Part shown: positions 52,950 through 62,641 of the stretch, piece after piece
Numbering within the stretch: position 1 is the stretch's first letter
Layout: each line of letters opens with the position of its first letter
Assembly: GCA_902702965.1 (NCBI GenBank)
Contig: CACRXP010000019.1
Location: forward strand, 964,378-1,028,377
Direction of reading: 5' to 3'
DNA: 64,000 bases
From: Spirometra erinaceieuropaei
Lineage: Eukaryota; Platyhelminthes; Cestoda; Diphyllobothriidea; Diphyllobothriidae
Notes under the pieces: generated by a model
Databases searched by the model: none
What the model was told of the DNA's origin: nothing
The model's input: only the letters and a program-made list of their open reading frames with translations
Translations under genes and position numbers: made by a program

Positions 52950-53660
52950 CCGTTGTTAAACGATAACAAAATCTTCCTCATTGGTGACACTGGCAAAGCA
53001 GAGTTGTTTAGTGCTTTCTTTGCAAAACACCTTACTACTGAGTCCGAACCAGTCCCTGCATCTCGTTCACTTTCAGATAGGACACTGGGTACAATCAATA
53101 TCTCCTCAGATCTTATTAAGAAACACATAAGTCGTTTGAAAAACTCATGCTGCTTAGGAACGGACGGGATTCCAAATTCGATTAGTAAACAGGCACTCGA
53201 TCTTCCCATCTAGCTAAGTTATTTATTCTTGGTTTATATTTCAAACGGATTTTCCCCTGAAAAACGGAAGACGTCAATTTTCACTGCCGTCTTCAAGTTT
53301 GGGTTTCGGTCCGATGTTACTAACTATCGGAGTGCGCACAAAACACCATCATTAGCAAAACCTCTTGGAGGGATAATTTCAATGAAGTTATTATCTACTT
53401 TTGTCTTAGCAAAGCCTTCAACAAGGTAAAAATGGAGGCCCTCGGCATCCGGCCGCCTCTACTCGACTTTATCGAGTCCTAAATATCCCATCGCAATCAG
53501 AAATGCATGGCTGGTAATAGATAGTCAACGCCACGCTCGATCATGAGTGGCGTACTTCAAGGCACGGTTCTGGGTCCACTACTCTTCGTTCTTTACATCA
53601 ATGATATTTCGACTGAAATGAAATATTGCCAAATATTTATTTACGCCGATGACCTTTAAT
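52950..53660 (+). pseudogene. LINE family 1 reverse transcriptase, broken
   Basis: Open stretch 52953-53213 gives AELFSAFFAKHLTT and IKKHISRLKNSCCLGTDGIP, the region entering the RT (…LK…SPGPDGIP). It stops in DLPI at TAG. Next, ISNGFSPEKRKTSIFTAVFK and SDVTNYRSAHKTPSLAK match the P.DWK.A.V.P.FK and YR.IS.T motifs. Later, SGVLQGTVLGPLLFVLYIND (about 53545-53604) and IFIYADDL (catalytic YADD, 53633-53656) are followed at once by TAA. Motif A is degraded (FVLAKPSTR for DF.KAFD). Several stops and frameshifts. Confidence 0.8.
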
Positions 53661-53960
53661 GTGTTTACTCATATTCTAAGGACACCGCGAATGTTTTTGT
53701 TGAATGCCAATTCACTGCGCTTATGGAAATAGAGTTCGTCATGGCAAATGAAGTTTTCATTATTCAAGTAGAGTTTCCTGTGTTTTAGCCCTGCCAAGCT
53801 TCCAGGACCCATAATTTTTCGGAAAAGCCTGCTCTCAGAATACTTCACCCTTTATTTAAGTTATACAAACAAGCTTTCCTCATCATTTCATGCAGATAGA
53901 ATCTCTGTTAAAGTTGCGCAAATATGTGGGTTCATATCGCATATCTTTTTCCTTCCGGAA

Positions 53961-54470
53961 ATGAAGTTAAGAATTAATCCAATTTTCGTTCTTCCCGTTT
54001 TGGAGTACTGCTGCCCTTTCTTTGCTTTACTGAACGCCTGTGACCGTAAGAAAATCGAAAATATTCGGATAGTTTTTGCTCAAAAACTCTTCTTTCAAGT
54101 TGCGTCCAGTATTTCTTATACTGACAGATTTCAGTTTTTGTGGATTAGATGACTCAAAGCCGGCCTTTGCTCCTTGTTTAGCATTAACCCTGGCTCCAAC
54201 CTGCCGCGCATTGACATTCTCACTCCGAGAGGTTGGTCTCCTGCCACGCGTAACTCCTCCATACTGATTTCGCCGTCTCTTTGCAATACATCTAGATGCT
54301 CTCGTTTTTGCATACAAATATGCCTTTCTTTGAAAGAATCTTCCATCAGAGCTTAGGCCATCGCCTTTGTCATCGATATTCAGGTCAGCATTACGCAAGC
54401 ACCTTACACCGGAGAACGTTAATTCACTATTGACTGTTTCTTTCCGCAACACTTAATTTCTTGACTTTAC
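53961..54470 (+). pseudogene. LINE family 1 C-terminal domain
   Basis: MKLRINPIFVLPVLEYCCPF, FALLNACDRKKIENIRIVFA and SSISYTDRFQFLWIR. After a frameshift come INPGSNLPRIDILTPRG, then TRNSSILISPSLCNTSRCS. These match, block for block, the minus-strand copy at 63361-63909, where the frame is intact. The region past the RT palm probably binds the element's RNA. A strong open frame on the opposite strand (54452-54027) is antisense shadow. Confidence 0.8.
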
Positions 54471-54932
54471 GAAGGGTCCTCCTGGGATTTAATAGTAGAT
54501 AAGTAGTGTTTTGCTTGCCAGATGCAAGCTATCGCTCAATTTCAAAGATAAGTGAAACTTTGCCTATACTTTGATATTCTTAAGCAACTAATGCCTGTTT
54601 TTTACTTGAGTTCTTTTTAAAAGTCGCCTTTCACTACTAGGTATAATTTTTTCCAGTTTTGTTAGACAGTCTGGTAAAGTAGCCGTATTTCGTGCTGTGC
54701 CTTTTTAGTGACCCAGTGTCAGGCTATCTCTTTCTAGCTTTGTAGTAAAATAACAGCAGTATTTGCTATTCAGTGCGTTTTTCCGTACGTTAGCAATGTT
54801 CTGTTCCTTGTACTGCAACCGAAAAATTATCTTACCTGTAATGTCCGCAGAGCGCGTGCTAAAATACGAAAGACTCCTCACCGTCTCTGGGTGCTAGAAT
54901 CGTGACCGGAGACAGCAGGTGCCAGCGTATGT

Positions 54933-55635
54933 TTGTCGCCTTCTAAAAATATGTTTAACTCAAACATACCTTTTGTCCAAGCAGAACCTCTTGACCCCTT
55001 AATCGTCTTAAACTACGCATCTCCTATTCGTAACAGAACATCAGCCGACGAAATACTCGATCAGTTCATATATGGCGACATAAGCAGCACTTCTGAAAAA
55101 GTCATCGAACAGGCGTTTAAAGTTATTGGAGTAATAAGTTTTGAAACTGAGGAAAGAATAAAACGCAAACACAATTATTTTACTGAGGAACATTCCGTCG
55201 TAATTATCTGCTATAGAGGGAGTGCCTTTGTTCCTGCAAAGCTGTGGCTTGGGTTTCAGGGTCGCGCAAGCTAAATGACTGCGCTCGCTCAGTCGTAATG
55301 CGCCAATACTAGTTTCCCATTTCTCTTTGATAGAGGTCGATATTATCTTGTTGAGGAAGGAGATAACTAGAGAATTCTGCCGTAAGTGGCACTGTCCCGT
55401 TTCGCCAGATCTCACAACATTGCAGCGAAGACTGAACAAATTGAAGTTGTCAAAAACCAACAGCGAGATGATGACACCTATTGTCAGATTGAATAACTCT
55501 TCTACAACTCCATTTGCGGCCTCTGCACGTCACGGGATAGTCAATTCCGTAGGGAATTCGACTACTATTGATGCCGAAATCTTTAAACACACCAACACGC
55601 CCGGTAAAAACACGCCTCTGCCGACTCCCCTGTAA
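54933..55635 (+). pseudogene. LINE family 2 ORF1-like region
   Basis: Two open frames (54933-55274 and 55327-55635) together look like a small N-terminal protein: RNRTSADEILDQFIYGD, then EERIKRKHNYFTEEHSVVII. The second is basic (RRLNKLKLSKTNSE) and turns Pro/Thr-rich. No RRM or zinc knuckle is evident. By position it is the element's ORF1, which in this class binds RNA. Downstream, to 56160, low-complexity Pro/Ser-rich coding is still discernible in broken frames. Function is inferred from position only. Confidence 0.45.
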
Positions 55636-56172
55636 CCCATAGCAAGCCTAAGCATGTGTCTCAGTCAAAGGCGCATCCAATTGCCGTCTCAGCCAATCTG
55701 ACACGGGGTGAATCTAGCTCCAGTCCAAACTCTTTTCCTCCATAATCGGCTAACAGTGTCTCAAACACTCCGACTCAAAACGTAGCGTATTTCCAAGTGC
55801 CCCCAGTCCTCATATCGAGGTGGTTAGGTCGAATATGCCGACATTTCCGCCTTTTAATATAACTCCTGCTCCAATGGATGCACTGCGTCCCCCACTCCCT
55901 AACATGTTTCCTCCGCGGCCGTTTTACCAATGCACTCCTCATGCTAATCTCCATAATGGGTAAGTTAACTCATGCGATCCTCAGTTTCGTTCCGGTGGGA
56001 ATAGGTTGCAGTATCTGACCCGTGGTTTTCCAGCTGAAAATGAGTTAGCTAACAATCGTCACCAGCGTACCTGCCCGTCATTTCCTCCCCTGAGTCCTAC
56101 CCCTTATTATTCACGTCAGACTCTTTTGATGCCACAAAATTTTTTGTAGAACCGGATGGGTACATCCGGACC

Positions 56173-56900
56173 GTGTGTTCTGTGGGCAGCAAAGAGCAGG
56201 ACGACGTAGCCCACCTCCCTCGGAAACAAGCAGCCTCTCCCCTCAAACTTTTTATTCTAAACGCCAGATCCTTGCTAAATAAGATGCCTTTGCTCCAGAC
56301 TCTGGTGTTCGTCCATCGTCCAGATATTGTTTTAGTAACTAAGGCATGGGCGTCAGCTTCCGTAGCTAATTCCGAACTCTCTCTCTTCTAGGCTATAATT
56401 GCATTCGAAATGATCGCCAAGACAGCCGTGGTGGGGACAGTTGGGTCTACGTTAAGCAAACACTTAAATTTTTGCCGCTTGACCTCTCGCATTTTTCCGC
56501 GGTAGAAGGCAGCTGCTGGCTCCAAGTTGCACTAAAAATAGGTTCTCCTTACTCGTTGACTGTGTTTATCGCCCTCCCAAAGACAACGATAATGTTCATG
56601 CTACAGCCAACTTAAGCTTAAAGTATCAATTGATTGCGGGTGACTTAAATCTACCTGAAGTCCGCGTGTCTCCGCCTTCGGGCCCCAGAAAGTTCGAAGA
56701 CATCCTTGATGCTGTGGATGTTAAGATGCGGATTCATTTTGCGACTTTCCCATCCGAGGATCAAACATACTTGCCCTGATTTTCTGTAGAGGCTGCATGC
56801 CATCGTCAGTGTCATCTCTAGGCCCACTCGGGGGCTCAGACCATGACATAGTTGTTTCAACGTTGGAAGCCGAGGCTGGCAAAAAGTTGTCCCCAAAGTT
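56173..56900 (+). pseudogene. LINE family 2 AP-endonuclease
   Basis: LKLFILNARSLLNKMPLLQT and PDIVLVTKAWAS are the N-terminal APE motifs; the catalytic Glu of the usual TE.W is Lys here. A stop at 56389 is followed, in another frame, by RNDRQDSRGGDSWVYVKQTL and SCWLQVALK. Near the end, SLGPLGGSDHDIVVSTL (about 56815-56865) holds the conserved SDH with catalytic His. The multiple lesions and the altered Glu make it dead. Confidence 0.75.
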
Positions 56901-57475
56901 TAGCTTTTTCCGCGATTTCCGATCTACTCAATCGACTGAATTATTAACACACCTTACTTTCTCCGACTAAAGTGATCTCTTCTTTGGTTTGGATGTAAAT
57001 GTTTGCACTGCAAAACTGTTCGAAATTTTGTAGCCGCTTATTTCTCGTTTTGTCCCCCCTAAGAAAATAACTAATATCGGGATGATGTTTTACTACCCTT
57101 GCCCTTTCGTCGCAGGTTGCGCAGACTTTCTCGTCGATTCCATCTTCAGAACGACGTTTCTGTTCTGCCCTTGATTTGTGATATTTTTGATCGAGCTAAG
57201 AGATTGTCTGAAGAAAAACAGTTAGCCGAAGAGGTCTAATTCACTGAAAACCGTTAGTGAAATGTCTCGAAACTTTTCTTCCGAAAAGTACAAACTCAGA
57301 GAAAAACGCAACATCCCACCCTCCGAGACGCTCTTGGAAATCCTATAGTTGATACCCAGTTAACCGATGATAACTTCAGTGTTTTGCTGTCCAAAACGTT
57401 CATTTAACACTCGACCTGTCCACTTCCGGCCATCCAAGGGCAGTTCTCGAAACTTTAACTTTCACTCTGTAGGAT

Positions 57476-58466
57476 GTGACTGCTGCAATTCGGCGTTTTC
57501 GTCAATTTCACAGTCCAGAACCTGATGATGTCCCAGCAAGCATTTTAAAAGTCGATGCAAATACGAATTTCCCATCCCTCTTATGCAAGATATTTAATCT
57601 CGCTCTTGAAAGTGAAACTTTTCCTACCTTGTGGAAGAAATCACACATTTTGCCCATTCCTAAGCATGGCAAATCTACGTCATTTGATGACTATCGGTCA
57701 ATAAACATCCTCCCCGCAGTTCCGAAGATCTTAGAGACATTGATCAAAGATAAGATGATATGTCACTTAACAGAGAATATCTTACTGAGTGTTACTTAAC
57801 ATGGATTCCTCAAAGCTCGGTCTCGTGACACCTGTCAACACTCTTTCTTTGACTATGTTCTCCAATATAGGAACAATAGTTTTTCACTTTACACAGTGTA
57901 TTTCGATTTCACTAAGGCTTTTGATCGAGCTGAACATGCTCTTCTTTTCTTGAAACTGTCCTCGTTCGGAAAAGGTGAGAAACGTTCGAATTTTATATCC
58001 TCTTACCTGGGCACTCGTGCACAACGAGTCAAGATTTCAAACCCCATATGTGTGAGAAGTGGATTCATTCAGGGTAGTGTACTCGGCCCGCTTTTATTTT
58101 GCCTTTTTTTACAGGTGTACCGATTTATTTCAGAATGGTAAGCCCTTCATGTATGCCGATGATCTGAAAGTTGCTTATCGATATAAGCCGGCAGATCATG
58201 ACACCGTGCTTGAACTCCTAAAGAGCGACCTACAGGCCTTTGCCCAGCGGTGCTACACATGGCGCCTTTCTCTTTCTTGGCATAAATGCTCAGTCATGGT
58301 AGTTGACGACTACCGCCAACCTCAACTAAGCACTGATGGTCAAACCATAAATGTTCCTTGGGTTATTAAGGATCTGGGCGTATCATACTCCAAGAGTCTC
58401 AATATTTCGGAGCACTGTGCGTTGATAGTCTCCAAAGCACTTAGAACGAGCGGGTTTATCCTCTGA
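57476..58466 (+). pseudogene. LINE family 2 reverse transcriptase
   Basis: Frame 57476-57799: HSPEPDDVPASILKV (normally SPGPDGIP), TLWKKSHILPIPKHG and SFDDYRSINILPAVPKILE. It ends at TAA (57797). Then VYFDFTKAFDRAEHALLF (motif A with both Asp), RSGFIQGSVLGPLLFCLFL (motif B/C lead), a one-step frameshift at about 58110, and FMYADDLKVAYRY (catalytic YADD, about 58150-58170). RLSLSWHKCSVM and VPWVIKDLGVSY follow. Catalytic residues survive, but a stop and frameshifts separate them. Confidence 0.85.
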
Positions 58467-58490
58467 GACTTTAAAACTATTGACAATAGA

Positions 58491-59027
58491 ATGCACCTTT
58501 ATAACACGTACGTTCGACCTGGCCTGGAATACTGTTCGTTTTTATTTAGTCTCATGCGTGCTGCCGAGCGGAAGAAAATGGAATCCGTTCAACATTTTTC
58601 CACTAAGAGAATTTCAACCCCCGAACACCGACATTTGTCTTATCACGAACGTTGCCGGCTCACAGGCCTTGATCCTTTATGGTTCTGTAGATCACAAAAG
58701 GGACTATTTTTACTTTTTGAGTTCTTATATAATCACACGTTTAACCCACTCACCTCCTTATGACACCATGTCCACCCACGAAGTAACAGTCACCATGTGG
58801 TATTTTTATTTTTTCCCCTGGCACGTACTGTTAAATATCGTCGGTTATTTTCTGTAAATGCAATTGCTATTTGGAATAAACTACCAATGAGTGTGAAAAA
58901 TCTGCAAAATTATCCTTTACTTAAGAGAACTATTACTCGATTTTTGCATTTAGAAAAGCTCCCACAAATTTTGGGGGCTGAATCCTCTGGTCGACTGTCC
59001 CGTAGCGATGGGGTTTGTGGCCTCTGA
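58491..59027 (+). pseudogene. LINE family 2 C-terminal domain
   Basis: MHLYNTYVRPGLEYCSFLFS, ERKKMESVQHFSTKRI and SYHERCRLTGLDPLWFCRSQ match the C-terminal domain of CR1-like RTs. After a frameshift, RTVKYRRLFSVNAIAIWNKL and PMSVKNLQNYPLLKRTI contain the WN-x-LP motif. The stop is around 59025. Internal ATGs are not starts. Confidence 0.75.
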
Positions 59028-59339
59028 ACACTATGGCCGGTCTCACCATGGACAATTTCGGTGGCCATCAGCGACAGCTGTTCTTCAGCGATTCTGGTTG
59101 GACTGGCACAAACTTCATGAAAGAAATTGGCGACTGAAAATATCCGATACCTTGCAACCCCTTTCTTCCTTTTCTCCTGAACCCTCAAACCATAAAAACC
59201 ACAAATAACTTTATTTTATTCCTTTTCGACAGGAGTTTTTTTACTGCTTGCCGAATTTGTGTTAAACGCTGCCCTGACAATGCCTGCCAACTAGCACTAA
59301 ATAAAATTATTATTATCACTTATATTTTTACAGTCCCCT

Positions 59340-59955
59340 TTTTAATTATCTACCCAACCTACAGTTATTCGTCCTCCCAGCAGCGATGATTTGCGCTGTT
59401 TTTTTATGCCGTCTTCTCGTTACGGCCCCAGGCGTCTGGATGTCGATCACGGCGGGATCCGCAGCTCTTCCCATCTGCTAGTAATTTGACCGGTCGGCAA
59501 GTAAGCGTGATTGTCACATCTCACTGTACGTCTTGATGACCGCCTCAGCCTCCACGGCTGGATTGTAAGCGGACTGTTACCGATCGCGGCTGGTTTCCTC
59601 TCGTTTTGCCGATTTAACGCCGACATCCTACTCCGATTTAGGAATTCTGTCTTTCAAATCTGTAATACACTACCATATGCAGGTCAGTACTGTCCAACTC
59701 GCATACTTTCACTTTCGTTAGCGGCATTTTATTCTCCTCAAATGCTTGTCAAATCTTATTCATTTTCTCTCTTTCAAAAGAAGGAAACTTCCTCGCTGCT
59801 CACCGATTGTTTTCTATTATCTAACAGTGTATTATATAAGCATGAACTGAATGCTGTACAGAGTCTGTCTACTTGTTACAAAATTCACTTGAAAATTTTT
59901 TTCTTCTGCTATGAAAGTACCCCTAAAGGGTACCCAATAGAACAATTCATTTAGT
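59340..59955 (+). mobile_element. LINE 3'-UTR fragment, family-1-like
   Basis: GTTACCGATCGCGGCTGGTT, CCTCTCGTTTTGCCGATTTA and AAATCTGTAATACACTACCA align with the complement of the 3' UTR of the minus-strand LINE (about 62990-63110). The end (CTTGTTACAAAATTCACTTG, AAGTACCCCTAAAGGGTACC) matches the LINE 3' termini at 60.1, 61.7 and 62.7 kb. No coding part. Confidence 0.6.
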
Positions 59956-60109
59956 TAGTTATGTGATATCAAGAAAATTACGGAGAAAGCCAACAAGTGC
60001 TCCGCTTAGCTAACTCCTAGACAAGTGTGAACAGGACCTTGGTATGATTTGCATTTTCACTGCCTGCTCATCATTCCCCGTAACAGACTGCTCATTAAAT
60101 AACTATGAA

Positions 60110-60222
60110 TTAAGCATTGTAGAGATTCTGTATACCTGTTCTAAAATTCATGTAAAAACATATTCTTACTTGCTATGAACGTACCCCCACGGGTCTTGAA
60201 TAAAAATTATTATTATTTCTCC
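60110..60222 (+). mobile_element. LINE 3' end with (ATT)n tail
   Basis: CTGTTCTAAAATTCATGTAA, CCCCCACGGGTCTTGAATAA, then AAATTATTATTATT. Same terminal design as 59829-59955 and as the two minus-strand ends at 61672 and 62642. Confidence 0.7.
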
Positions 60223-61069
60223 GGTCCAGTTTACACCTGAAGACTCTGCGCATTCCCCAGTCCATCACTCCACGCCGTATACGAAGTAGAAATTTTGTCT
60301 ATGTGCTTGCACATTAGCTTAAAATTGGTATATTTCACTCCCATTTTGACTTTTTGTACTTGTTCTTCTAGGAAGGAGAGCATTGTAATGACACAGAAAG
60401 GACTCTGTGTTGGTGTGCTAAAGGTGACTGTAGACTCAGCCACAACTTCGATAACCGACCAACTTTAAGCTGTCTCCTTGTTTAATATTATTTGCTAGGC
60501 GTAAATAGTCATTTTATGTTAATTTGCATGTACAAAAACGAGTACCGGTGCATGGCGATGTATGTTCGACACCTTTATCTGTTGTTATGGTTAATGCTTA
60601 AACATTTTTGACCAAAAGGTAGTGAACTTTTGACGAAGATACTTACAAGGATGCATTTTGGCGACTGATGTTGAACGGTACTCCGTTGGTTCGATAATTG
60701 ATGTCGATCACCGGCAGTTCCGCTGTTCATTGAGGTTCACTCCGCCGAAGGCATTTTTTATTTAGGAAGCGACTTACACGTTAGTCCTAATTTAAAGTCA
60801 GTATTGCAATTTATTCAGTTTATTTAGTAAGGATAATAGGCAAAGCCTTTGAAAACCCTATTGATTACACGTCAGCTCGTTAGAAATAACTGTACACGAG
60901 CAATGAAAACATTCTCTATTAAAGCGGTACTTGGTTCATTTGAGTAGCGGTTTCTCAGAGAGAAAACTTGCGGGTGTGACTGAGGGAGATCGTTCCGTTT
61001 CTACAATACGCTCTACGTGAAAATTTCAGAACGAAGATTCAGCCTAGGCATTTTTGCCCGTATCTTCAT
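60223..61069. other. No recognisable feature
   Basis: Short ORFs only; no shared repeat noticed. Confidence 0.45.
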
Positions 61070-61660
61070 CTAGTGACAGCGAAAATTGGGTGAAAGGTGC
61101 CACTGAAACATGTCCTCAAAACTACGTCCATGCTCAAGGCCATGTGTTATCTTGTAGACGAGGATAAGATCACCTCTATGCTGCCTGTAACACAGAGGGA
61201 ATAAATTAAGGTAGTTCACTCTGTCTGTGTAGGATTGGCTTTCTAGACCGTTTACCAGCTTTTTGCAAGACGTTGTACCCGTTCGAGGCATGCTTGGTCC
61301 TTTACTAGCTCTGGCCTCCACGCTTGTATGCCATACCCTAAGTGGGACCCAAAAATGTGCCGCAAAGTCCTCCAAAAATGTCTTTGACAAGGGTTACGAA
61401 TGCCATTTTGATTGTATGTGGCACTCGCATGGCGTTTTTTGCATTCTTGTCGTACTGCAGTGCTGGTTTTATTTCGCTCTGTATCCAAACCCCGAGATCC
61501 TTCTGCAAAGATTCTGCGGCGAGTCTCATAGCTTCCAGGTGATATACTCTCAGGCTCTTAGTTGAATGACAGTTGGTTGGACGCAGATAAAGGACGGCAC
61601 AATTCTGCACATTGAAATTTAAAAGCCATCTCTCCGACCACGCTTGCAGTCGATGCAGAT
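61070..61660 (-). pseudogene. CR1/L2-type LINE, RT thumb and C-terminal relic
   Basis: Minus-strand reading across two frames: WLLNFNVQNCAVLYLRPTN, KDLGVWIQSEIKPALQYDKN, then IFGGLCGTFLGPTLEYGIQA with WRPELVKDQACLERVQRLA, and RVNYLNLFPLCYRQHRGDLI followed by LVYKITHG. These are consecutive blocks of the region after RT motif C (K-D-LGV, LEY..Q.W.P, ..E.VQR.A, RL..L.L..L..RR.RGDLI). A frameshift separates the halves. The piece starts abruptly where the next LINE end is inserted. Confidence 0.75.
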
Positions 61661-61671
61661 TACTTTAATAA

Positions 61672-61775
61672 TAATAATAAAAATAATAATAATTTTTATT
61701 AAAGACCCGTCGGGATCCCATCAAAGCAAATAAAAATAAATTTACATGCGAATTTTAGAAGCGGTAGGCAAAACC
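61672..61775 (-). mobile_element. LINE 3' end (minus), short insertion
   Basis: On minus: CTGTTCTAAAATTC-type sequence, GATGGGATCCCGACGGGTCT, TTAATAAAAATTATTATTA. About 100 bp, extremely 5'-truncated. It sits between two opposed RT fragments. Confidence 0.7.
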
Positions 61776-61779
61776 TGTT

Positions 61780-62641
61780 CAGGACAACTTTGAGTCAACT
61801 ACAGCCCACTAAATCCCCTGGTCCGGACGGTGTGTTCGCAAAAGTCCTGAATGAACTCTCAGACCAACTGGCCTCTCCGTTATCCAGGATCTTCAGAACT
61901 TCGATGGAAACCGGAACTTTGCCAAGCTACTGGAAGAAAACAAATATACGCCCCATATATAAAGGTGGCGAGAGAACAGCCCCAAAATATTTTCAGACCA
62001 GTGAGTCTCACAAGCATCTCTTGCAGGTTGATGGAAAAAGTAATAAAAACGGAGCTGATGCGGCACCTCGAAGAAAACAACTTGCTCAGTTGACATCAGC
62101 ATGGATTTCGAAGTGGTAGATCCTGTCTCACTAACCTGCTGGTATTCATGGAGAGCTGGGTGAAATCAATCGACATGGGCTTATCAGTCGACGCCGTGTA
62201 CATTGACTTCAAAAAGGCTTTTGACAGTGTTCCACACAGAGGACTTATATGTAAACTACGTCAAGTGGGTGTGAATGGAAATCATTTGAAATGGCTAGCC
62301 GGTTTTCTTACGGGCAGCTCTCAGCGTGTGTGTATCGGAAACGCTAAATCGGAATGGGCATCCGTGCACAGTGACGTTCCGCAGAGAAGCGTTCTGGGTC
62401 CAATTCTGTTCTTAATATATGTGAACGACTGCCTGGACTGTCTGAACTGCGAGCGCGTAATTTTTGCGATGATTTCAAATTGTGGAAATTAATAGAGAGT
62501 CCGGAAGACTCTGTAGAGTTACAAGACAATTTGAATCACTTGCAAAAATGGTGTGATGAGTGGTGTCTTATTCTCAATCGTAACAAATGCCAACTTATCG
62601 GATTACGTTCGAGCAACAGCAGGCCGCTGAGATTTGAATAT
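61780..62641 (+). pseudogene. CR1/L2-type LINE, RT palm fragment
   Basis: SPGPDGVFAKVLNELSDQLA, SYWKKTNIRPIYKGGERTAP, then (frameshift) FRPVSLTSISCRLMEKVIKT and ELMRHLEENNLLS, a frame change near 62110, VYIDFKKAFDSVPHRGLICK (motif A, catalytic Asp present), RQVGVNGNHLKWLAGFLTGS, and SVLGPILFLIYVNDCLDCLN. The expected FADD then appears as IFAMISNCGN after a frameshift. It ends LQKWCDEWCLILNRNKCQL. Of the same broad family as the minus-strand fragment at 61.1-61.66 kb, but overlapping it in content. Confidence 0.8.

Larger units (their letters stand above)
50990..54480 (+). mobile_element. CR1/Jockey-type LINE, family 1, long decayed copy
   Basis: Ser/Pro-rich ORF1-like sequence, an AP-endonuclease start, RT and C-terminal domain in one orientation. 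The C-terminal end is shared with the minus-strand LINE at 62.6-64 kb (both close with a GKGPPGI/EKGRPGI-like end before the stop). The 5' limit is uncertain. No RNase H domain was seen. Confidence 0.75.
54930..59330 (+). mobile_element. CR1/Jockey-type LINE, family 2, near full-length but decayed
   Basis: ORF1-like frames (54933-55635), endonuclease (56173-56900), RT (57476-58466) and C-terminal domain (58491-58990) follow in order. The 3' end is AATAAAATTATTATTATC (59300-59317), an ATT-type tail. About 4.4 kb, the expected size for this class. It lies head to tail behind family 1. Many stops and frameshifts make it inactive. Confidence 0.8.

Noticed and set aside
54027..54452. Minus-strand 141-codon ORF
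   Set aside because: Antisense shadow of the LINE C-terminal domain.
61070..62641. Twin-priming inversion of a single LINE (RT start on plus, RT end on minus)
   Set aside because: The two fragments overlap in content: both contain the segment around the WC/WS..W.L..N..KC block. A separate LINE 3' end also lies between them, so they are independent insertions.
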